NCBI RefSeq assembly: GCF_014654895.1
Contig: NZ_BNBE01000004.1
Coordinates: 248,001-312,000 of the forward strand
Direction: 5' to 3'
Length of the DNA stretch: 64,000 nt
Source: Streptomyces filamentosus
Lineage (GTDB): Bacteria; Actinomycetota; Actinomycetes; Streptomycetales; Streptomycetaceae
The notes below the pieces were generated by a model. The model ran no database searches. It was not told the origin of the DNA and worked only from the letters and a program-made list of their open reading frames with translations. Shown piece by piece: positions 58,522 to 64,000 of the stretch. The position numbers and the translations under genes were made by a program. How positions within the stretch are numbered: the stretch's first letter is position 1; every line of letters starts with the position of its first letter.

Positions 58522-60020
58522 GCCGTGCCTTCCGGATCAGGCCGGATCCGGAAGGCACGGCCCCACGCCCCGGTGCGGTTTCGTGATGCACCCCCGGGTG
58601 CGGCCCTCCGCTCGTACACGGTCACCCGCCGCCCCCGGACCCGGACGTCCGCCACCACCGCGAAGTCCTCCGCGAGGACGGCGGCCTTCGTCCTGTCGCG
58701 GGCGGACGGGAGCGGGTCCGGCGGCGTGCCCGCGTCGGTGACGAGGAGGATCCGCCGCTGGTCCCGCATGGCGGCCCTGATGGCGGCCGGGCCGGTCTCC
58801 ACGCCCTTCAGCGTGCCCGACTCCCGCGGGCCCTCGGCGAGGGCGAGGTCGCGCAGGCCGCGGAAGGCGTCGGGGGAGACGAGCGCGGTGTCGCGGCGGG
58901 CCGCCGGGACGAAGAGCACCCCGTCGCCGGGCTCCTTCAGCCGCCCGACCTCCTCCGCCGCCGCCAGGACGTCGTCGACCCTGCTGTCTGGGGAGCGCTT
59001 CGCCTGGGCCTGGGGCAGCAGGGCGGCGGCCGTCACGGCCAGCGTCACGGGCAGCACCCACGGCGCCGTCCGGGCCGCCACGGCCAGGCCCGCGCCGATC
59101 AGCAGGGCCAGTCCCAGCAGGCTGAACAGCACGTACCGGTCCAGGAACAGCGGCCGGACGAGGGAGATCCCGGCCAGTGCGGCCTGCGGCAGCGCCAGCA
59201 GCGGGAACCCGACGGCCGCGGCGGAGAGCCGGCCGCGGCCCGGCCCGGCCAGGCGTGCCCCGAGGCCGCCGATCGCGAGCAGCACGGCCGGGCCGACCAG
59301 CGCGGGCCAGGTGAGCGGCGGTATCCAGTCCACCTGCCCGGCCTGCCCGGCGCTGAAGAGGACCAGCGGGAGGGCGCCCGCGACGGCGGCCCCCGACGCC
59401 ACCGCCCAGCGCCTCCGCAGCCCGCGCCCGGCGCGGGTCCGGAGCAGGGTCGCCAGGTGTGCGGGCAGGAGCAGCAGCGACAGCCAGTTCAGCAGCGCGC
59501 AGACCAGGACCGTGCAGCCGTACGCGGCCCAGCTCCGCGTCCGGTCGTGTCCTTCGAGGGCGCGGACGAGGAGCAGCGTCGAGACGGCGGCCCCGGCGGC
59601 GACCAGCGCGTACGGGCGGCCTTCCTGGAGGTGGAACTGCACGGCGGGCAGCAGCCCGAGGACCGTCCCGGCCGCCAGGCCCGCCCGCGCCCCGGCCAGG
59701 CGCCGCCCCAGCTCCGTCACGCAGGCCGCGGCCACCGCCGTGGCCAGCACGGACGGGAGCCGCAGGGTCGTGGTGCCGGGGCCGAAGGAGGAGAAGAGGC
59801 CGTGCATCAGGAGGTAGTAGAGGCCGTGCACGACGTCGACGTTCTCCAGCATGTGCCCGATCGCCCCGGCGGGCCGCAGGGCCACCTGCCAGGTCGCGGC
59901 CTCGTCCCGCCACACGCTGTCCTGCCGGGACAGTCCCCACAGTCCGAACGCGACGGTCCAGGCGGCGGGCAGCGTCCACAGGGGAGGATTCGGGCGCGTG
60001 CCGAGGATGCGTAAGATCAT
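58518..60020 (-). CDS. Membrane glycosyltransferase (GT-C, family 39-like)
   Basis: A 500-residue protein with about ten hydrophobic helices. The conserved GT-C acidic motif is in the first loop: SRQDSVWRDEAATWQVALRP, in which WRDEA corresponds to the catalytic DE. HGLYYLLMHGLFSSFGPGTT, with the SVLATAVAAACVTELGRRLA region, follows as in mannosyl/arabinosyl transferases using polyprenyl-linked donors. A soluble C-terminal domain follows (LLVTDAGTPPDPLPSARDRT). The start is placed at MILRILGTRPNPPLWTLPAA. The end (AFRIRPDPEGTA) is coded by the terminator palindrome. Confidence 0.84.
   Translation of the reverse strand: MILRILGTRPNPPLWTLPAAWTVAFGLWGLSRQDSVWRDEAATWQVALRPAGAIGHMLENVDVVHGLYYLLMHGLFSSFGPGTTTLRLPSVLATAVAAACVTELGRRLAGARAGLAAGTVLGLLPAVQFHLQEGRPYALVAAGAAVSTLLLVRALEGHDRTRSWAAYGCTVLVCALLNWLSLLLLPAHLATLLRTRAGRGLRRRWAVASGAAVAGALPLVLFSAGQAGQVDWIPPLTWPALVGPAVLLAIGGLGARLAGPGRGRLSAAAVGFPLLALPQAALAGISLVRPLFLDRYVLFSLLGLALLIGAGLAVAARTAPWVLPVTLAVTAAALLPQAQAKRSPDSRVDDVLAAAEEVGRLKEPGDGVLFVPAARRDTALVSPDAFRGLRDLALAEGPRESGTLKGVETGPAAIRAAMRDQRRILLVTDAGTPPDPLPSARDRTKAAVLAEDFAVVADVRVRGRRVTVYERRAAPGGASRNRTGAWGRAFRIRPDPEGTA
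58521..58562. terminator. 18-bp perfect hairpin shared by the kinase and glycosyltransferase genes
   Basis: GGCCGTGCCTTCCGGATC at 58521-58538 pairs exactly with 58545-58562 around a six-base loop. The last codons of the minus-strand glycosyltransferase run through it, and the two convergent genes overlap by four bases, so the terminator is embedded in coding sequence. Confidence 0.8.
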
Positions 60021-60081
60021 GGGATCCACAGCCTGCGGCATCACCGGGCACCTCGGCAACGGATCTTTCCCGCAGGGGACT

Positions 60082-60099
60082 TCCTCCTCCGGAGGAGGA
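60082..60099. promoter_or_regulatory. 18-bp perfect palindrome in a divergent intergenic region
   Basis: TCCTCCTCCGGAGGAGGA occupies 60082-60099, between the divergent glycosyltransferase and GNAT genes. The 60021-60190 gap otherwise shows a GC-rich GGTTCCGGTGCC simple repeat. An operator role is possible. Confidence 0.5.
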
Positions 60100-60190
60100 C
60101 TTCGGGGGCCGGTTCCGGTGCCGGTGCCGGGGCCCGCCGTACGGTACCGTCCTCGGGTCCGGCCGTGCGCCGGGCAGTAGATTGCCCGTC

Positions 60191-60811
60191 ATGAACGCGC
60201 TCGGGAACACCACTTGGCCTCCCGCTCCGATACGGACCGAACGGCTCCTGCTCCGCCCGGCCGAGGCCCGGGACCGGGGTCCGTTCGTCGAGCTGTTCGC
60301 GTCGCCCGAGGTGGGTGCCCACATCGGCGGCGCCCGGCCGCGCGACGAACTCGACCGCGTGGTGCCGGAGGTGCCCGGGCAGCGGCCCGGCGTCTTCGTG
60401 GCCGACCTCGGCGGGACGATGATCGGCATGATCACCCTCGACCCGCGCGGTGCGGAGCGCCCGGGGCACGTCCGCGCGGAAGGCGCAGAGACGGAACTCG
60501 GCTGCCTGTTCCTGCCGGAGGCGTGGGGGCGGGGTTACGCCTCCGAGGCGTGCGCGGCGGTCCTCGGCTGGTTCGCGGGCGTGCTCCCCGGCGAACCGGT
60601 GGTCCTCTCCACCCGGACCGCCCACGACCGCGCGGTGCGCCTCGCCGGGAAGCTCGGCTTCACCGAGGCGGGGCGCTTCGAGGAGTACGGCGCCGAGCAG
60701 TGGTTCGGCGTGTGGTCCCCGGCCCGCGCGGAAGGAGTCGACGCCGGCGGGTCCGGTGTCTGCGGGCCCGGTGTCAGCGTCTCTGGCGAGCGGGCATCAG
60801 GGCGCCCATGA
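60191..60811 (+). CDS. GNAT family N-acetyltransferase
   Basis: A 206-residue protein starting MNALGNTTWPPAPIRTERLL. IRTERLLLRPAEARDRGPFV is the RimJ/RimL opening, and the acetyl-CoA loop is ETELGCLFLPEAWGRGYASE with ACAAVLGWFA. A final LAGKLGFTEAGRFEEYGAEQ completes the domain. The last 30 residues are a Gly/Ser-rich tail. It is convergent with the Ser/Thr kinase gene and overlaps its 3' end by 38 bases. Confidence 0.9.
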   Translation: MNALGNTTWPPAPIRTERLLLRPAEARDRGPFVELFASPEVGAHIGGARPRDELDRVVPEVPGQRPGVFVADLGGTMIGMITLDPRGAERPGHVRAEGAETELGCLFLPEAWGRGYASEACAAVLGWFAGVLPGEPVVLSTRTAHDRAVRLAGKLGFTEAGRFEEYGAEQWFGVWSPARAEGVDAGGSGVCGPGVSVSGERASGRP

Positions 60812-62330
60812 CCACGGCGGTGGTGAGCCATGTCGCCGCGCCCACGGCCGTGATGGCGACGACGGCCCCGGTGTGGGCCGCCGTGATCCCGGACGCGGTC
60901 ACTCCGGCGAAGAGGCCCGAGGTGGAGGCCAGGTCGCGCTGGAGCGGGCCGCGCCGCCACGGGTTCACCGCCCTCCGCACCACGGCCGAGCCGCCCATCA
61001 GCAGCGGCGTTCCACCCATCAGCAGCAGGAGGGAGACCCACCAGGGGGCGGGGGTCCGGACGAAGACGATCACCGCCAGGGCGAGGGTGATCGCCATCAT
61101 CGCCAGGAGCGCCCAGATGGCGGGCGGATCGAACTCCTCCCCCTGCTCGACGCCGAGCTCCTCGCCCAGGTAGGAGAAGGCGAGGAGGGCGGTGGCGGCC
61201 AGGCCGATCAGCACGGCCCACACCACGGCCATGCCGGTCAGCAGGAGCAGCCCGCCGGCCACCAGGACTCCGGTCAGCCACACCGTACGGCCCATGCCCC
61301 ACTTGACCCTCCCGGCCGGCGTGCTCGTCCCGGCCGTGGGCTCGGAGGGCTCGCCTCCCCGTTCCGGCTCCGGCTCCCGTTCCGGCTCCGGTCGCCGGCG
61401 CGGGGCGGTCCGGGTCGGGGCGTCCGGCAGACCGGGGGCGGGGGGCCCGGCGGGCTCGGCCACGGTCGGCGTCGGTGCGGCGGGGGCGGGCCCCGGGGAG
61501 GGCGCCGAGGGCCGGGTGCGGACCTCGGCGAGGCGGCGGGCGACCTCGGCCGCGTCGGCGGGGCGCGCGCCGGAGTCCTTGGCCATGAGGTCGGCGACCA
61601 GCCGGTCCAGTTCCCCGGCGGCCTCCGGCCGGAGTTCGCGCACCGGCCGCGGGGCCGTCTCCAGGTGCCGGGCCATCACGGCCAGCACCTCGCCCGTGAA
61701 CGGGGGCCTGCCCGTGAGGACTTCGTACAGGAGGCAGCCCAGGGCGTAGAGGTCGGCGGCGGGGCCCGCGCCGTCGCCGCGGATCTGTTCGGGCGCCATG
61801 TATCCGGGCGTGCCGACCACCATGCCGGTCATCGTCAGGGCGGGGACGGACGGCTGGGTGCGACGGGCGATGCCGAAGTCGCACAGCTTCACGTCGTCGC
61901 CGGTGACCAGCACGTTGGACGGTTTGATGTCGCGGTGCACCACTCCGGCGCGGTGGGCGGCGCCGAGGGCGCGACAGATCTGCCGCCCCCAGCGCACGGC
62001 GTCCGCCACGGGCGGCGGTCCCTCCGCGAGGACTTCGTTCAGCGGCCGGCCGTGGACGAGTTCCATGACCATGAACACCGAGGTGCGGCCGTCGAGTTCG
62101 GTCTCGCCGACGTCGTGCACGGCCACGGCGTGGGCGTCGGAGACGACGGCCGCCGCACGGGCCTCGGCGACGAGCCGGGCGGCGAGGTGCTCGTCGTCGG
62201 GGGCGGCGAGGACCTTGACGGCGACCGGGCGGTGCAGCCGCTCGTCCGTGCCCCGCCAGACCTGACCCATGCCTCCTTCGCCGAGGAGTTCCTCCAGCCG
62301 GTACCGTCCGGCCAGGATCCTGCCGCGCAT
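60774..62330 (-). CDS. Membrane-bound Ser/Thr protein kinase
   Basis: A 518-residue protein with AGGAGAGACG before the ATG. The kinase domain covers residues 8-265: GEGGMGQVW loop, VAVKVL Lys, catalytic HRDIKPSNVL, DFGIARRTQPS, GTPGYMAPEQ. A Pro/Glu/Arg-rich linker follows, and then a C-terminal region with about five hydrophobic helices (TVWLTGVLVAGGLLLLTGMA; AIWALLAMMAITLALAVIVF; GAVVAITAVGAATWLTTAVV). There is no PASTA or other extracellular sensor domain, unlike PknB. The signal may be sensed in the membrane. Confidence 0.92.
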   Translation of the reverse strand: MRGRILAGRYRLEELLGEGGMGQVWRGTDERLHRPVAVKVLAAPDDEHLAARLVAEARAAAVVSDAHAVAVHDVGETELDGRTSVFMVMELVHGRPLNEVLAEGPPPVADAVRWGRQICRALGAAHRAGVVHRDIKPSNVLVTGDDVKLCDFGIARRTQPSVPALTMTGMVVGTPGYMAPEQIRGDGAGPAADLYALGCLLYEVLTGRPPFTGEVLAVMARHLETAPRPVRELRPEAAGELDRLVADLMAKDSGARPADAAEVARRLAEVRTRPSAPSPGPAPAAPTPTVAEPAGPPAPGLPDAPTRTAPRRRPEPEREPEPERGGEPSEPTAGTSTPAGRVKWGMGRTVWLTGVLVAGGLLLLTGMAVVWAVLIGLAATALLAFSYLGEELGVEQGEEFDPPAIWALLAMMAITLALAVIVFVRTPAPWWVSLLLLMGGTPLLMGGSAVVRRAVNPWRRGPLQRDLASTSGLFAGVTASGITAAHTGAVVAITAVGAATWLTTAVVMGALMPARQRR

Positions 62331-62437
62331 CGTCTCTCCTCCCCTGCCGCCCCCGGCGGCCGCCCCGTGCGTGGCACCGATCGTGCCCAACTTCCGGCGG
62401 CACGCAAAATCCTCGCGGGGGGAGCGGAGGCCGCCGG

Positions 62438-63643
62438 TCAGTCGGCGGGGGCCACGGGGCAGTGGGTGCCGGTGTAGATGGTGGGCACGCAGCGGTTGCA
62501 GTGGATGCAGAGCGAGCGCGTCGCCGGGGCGCCGGCGATGCGGTGCACCAGGTCGGGTTCGCGGAGCAGGGCACGGGCCATGGCGACGAACTCGAAGCCC
62601 TCGGCCATGGCCCGGTCCATCCCCGCCCGGTCGGTGACCCCGCCGAGGAGGACCAGCGGCAGGGCGAGGCCGGCGCGGAACTCCAGGGCGCGGTCCAGGA
62701 GGTAGAGCGGTTCGTAGGGGTAGGCGCGCAGGAACGACCGGCCGACCGTGCGCAGGCCGAGCCGCTGGGGCAGCGGGAAGCGGGCGGCGAACTCCTTGAG
62801 CGGGGCGTCGCCGCGGAACAGGTACATGGGGTTGAGCAGCGAGCTTCCGGCGGTCAGGGCGAGGGCGTCCACCGAGCCGTCCTCCTGGAGCCACCGGGCG
62901 ACCTGGAGGCCGTCCTCCGGGGCGAGGCCGCCGCGCACCCCGTCGGTCATGTTGAGCTTGGCGGTGATCGCGATCCGGTCGCCGACCTCCTCCCGCACGG
63001 CGCGGGCGAGGTCGAGGGCGAGCCGTGCCCGGCGGGCCGGGGAGCCGCCGTAGGTGTCGGTGCGGCGGTTGAGGCGGGGGCTGAGGAAGGCGCTGGCCAG
63101 GTAGTTGTGGCCGAGGTGCAGTTCGACCGCGTCCGCCCCGGCCGCCACGGCCAGCCGGGCGGCCGAGGCGTGGGCGCGGACCACGCGGTCCAGGTCCTCG
63201 GCCGTGGCGGCCCGGTCGCGGCGCAGGCCGACCGGGTTGAGGCCGCCCATCGGGGAGAGGGAGGGCAGCCGGTTCGAGCGGGCGTCGGCCACCGGCCCCG
63301 CGTGGCCGAGCTGGAGGGAGACGGCGGCGCCGGCGTCGTGGACGGCGTCGGTGAGCCGGCGCAGTCCGGGCAGCGCCTCGGGCCGCATCCACAGCTGCGC
63401 GCGCCGGGTGCGTCCTTCGGGCGCGACGGCGCAGTAGGCGACCGTGGTCATCGCCACTCCCCCGGCGGCGGGCCGGCGGTGGTACTCGATCAGCTCGTCG
63501 GTGACCACGGCGTCGGGGGTGCGGCCCTCGAACGTGGCCGCCTTGATCACCCTGTTGCGCAGCCGCAGGGGTCCCAGCCGGGCCGGGGCGAGCACGTCGG
63601 GTGTCGGGCCGGAGGGTCGCGGGGGCCGGTCGGCTGCGGTCAT
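62438..63643 (-). CDS. NADH:flavin oxidoreductase (old yellow enzyme family)
   Basis: A 401-residue TIM-barrel flavoprotein. The opening LAPARLGPLRLRNRVIKAAT and the FMN/substrate motif AVSLQLGHAGPVADARSNRL, then VAAGADAVELHLGHNYLASA and FLSPRLNRRTDTYGGSPARR, are characteristic; the latter contains the usual NxRxDxYGGS. The end has CIHCNRCVPTIYTGTHCPVA, a four-Cys arrangement as in the 2,4-dienoyl-CoA reductase branch, although the Fe-S-binding spacing is shortened to CxxC-x11-C. It reduces an activated alkene; the substrate is unknown. Confidence 0.9.
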   Translation of the reverse strand: MTAADRPPRPSGPTPDVLAPARLGPLRLRNRVIKAATFEGRTPDAVVTDELIEYHRRPAAGGVAMTTVAYCAVAPEGRTRRAQLWMRPEALPGLRRLTDAVHDAGAAVSLQLGHAGPVADARSNRLPSLSPMGGLNPVGLRRDRAATAEDLDRVVRAHASAARLAVAAGADAVELHLGHNYLASAFLSPRLNRRTDTYGGSPARRARLALDLARAVREEVGDRIAITAKLNMTDGVRGGLAPEDGLQVARWLQEDGSVDALALTAGSSLLNPMYLFRGDAPLKEFAARFPLPQRLGLRTVGRSFLRAYPYEPLYLLDRALEFRAGLALPLVLLGGVTDRAGMDRAMAEGFEFVAMARALLREPDLVHRIAGAPATRSLCIHCNRCVPTIYTGTHCPVAPAD

Positions 63644-63727
63644 GCGCGGAGCATCGCACAGAACTGACGAGGTGTCAGCTCACGCGGAGGGGGCGGCCTG
63701 AGCCCTCCCCGGGGCTATCCTGCGCGG

Positions 63728-64000
63728 ATGACGCGCGAGCCGGAGCTGACCTCCCCCGTGGACCTGTGCCTCCCCGGCGGGCGGCTGAACCCGGCCGCGG
63801 TGGGCTGGACCCGGCGTCCGCTGCACTCCTCCGGGCTGCGCGGCTGGGGGCGGGCGAAGCGCTGGGAGTACTGGGGCATCGTCACCCCGGACCACATCGT
63901 CGGCCTGGTCGCCTCGTCGCTGGACTACGCGGGCGTGCACGGGCTCTACGTGCTGGAGCGGGCGACCGGCCGGGAGACCCGGAAGGACGTGGTGGTGCCG
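63728..64000 (+). CDS. DUF2804 domain protein, N-terminal part (runs off the window)
   Basis: The frame starts MTREPELTSPVDLCLPGGRL and is open to the edge (91 residues). The segment LNPAAVGWTRRPLHSSGLRG, then KRWEYWGIVTPDHIVGLVAS is the DUF2804 opening, a family of about 330 residues with no assigned function. The rest lies outside. Confidence 0.8.
   Translation, partial: MTREPELTSPVDLCLPGGRLNPAAVGWTRRPLHSSGLRGWGRAKRWEYWGIVTPDHIVGLVASSLDYAGVHGLYVLERATGRETRKDVVVP

Noticed and set aside
1..64000. tRNA or rRNA genes
   Set aside because: I saw no cloverleaf with a TTCGA-type T-loop and CCA-type end, and no conserved rRNA segments; a dedicated scan would be needed to exclude a tRNA completely.

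Overview
The window is very GC-rich actinobacterial DNA. Third codon positions are almost all G or C, GTG and TTG starts are common, stop/start overlaps are frequent, and the regulator families (MarR, TetR, WYL, GlxA-type AraC, XRE) are typical of Streptomyces. Streptomyces or a close relative is the best reading; the species cannot be told from the sequence.

Layout. (1) 1-9.3 kb is a decayed accessory stretch. It opens with the end of a protein carrying VQR motifs. An AraC regulator, a HAD-like protein, a GNAT acetyltransferase, a MarR regulator and a secreted peptidoglycan-binding protein look intact. Around them lie fragments of at least five transposases (IS5-like, IS256, IS630, and two further C-terminal tails), a broken MFS transporter, and the frameshifted tip of an Rhs protein followed by a small membrane protein that may be its immunity partner. 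(2) 9.5-13.4 kb holds a lipoprotein and an FtsX-type ABC exporter. (3) 13.7-38.6 kb is a contractile injection system (eCIS/phage-tail-like) locus. It encodes a membrane-anchored Ig-like protein, a LuxR-type regulator, a secreted VWA protein, a Pvc16-like cap protein, an AAA+ ATPase, sheath, two tubes, a LysM baseplate protein, a VgrG-like spike, a PAAR-like tip, gp25, gp6 and gp7 baseplate proteins, a VQR-repeat protein and a zinc-ribbon membrane protein. No tail-fibre gene is seen, which fits the intracellular Streptomyces type of CIS. (4) 38.7-64 kb is ordinary chromosomal gene content: an MFS exporter, regulators, SDR, lipid kinase, an alkyl-DHAP-synthase-like oxidase with TetR and GlpD, an EamA/MarR pair, amidase, RidA/WYL pair, VanZ, a two-component system, glycosyltransferase, Ser/Thr kinase, an old-yellow-enzyme-type reductase and the start of a DUF2804 protein.

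The most interesting part is 22.5-26.5 kb. A 1149-residue protein is encoded opposite to the CIS structural genes. Its GC-rich scaffold starts with the NAAVxRL-type leader seen in eCIS cargo, and it ends in a roughly 320-residue C-terminal domain whose base composition drops sharply. A 173-residue gene of the same low GC overlaps its stop codon by GTGA. I read this as a swapped polymorphic-toxin tip with its immunity gene, carried as CIS cargo. An ISAzo13-family element lies directly beside it and appears to supply the stop codon of the AAA+ ATPase gene.

All functional calls are from recognition of sequence motifs by eye; no search was run.
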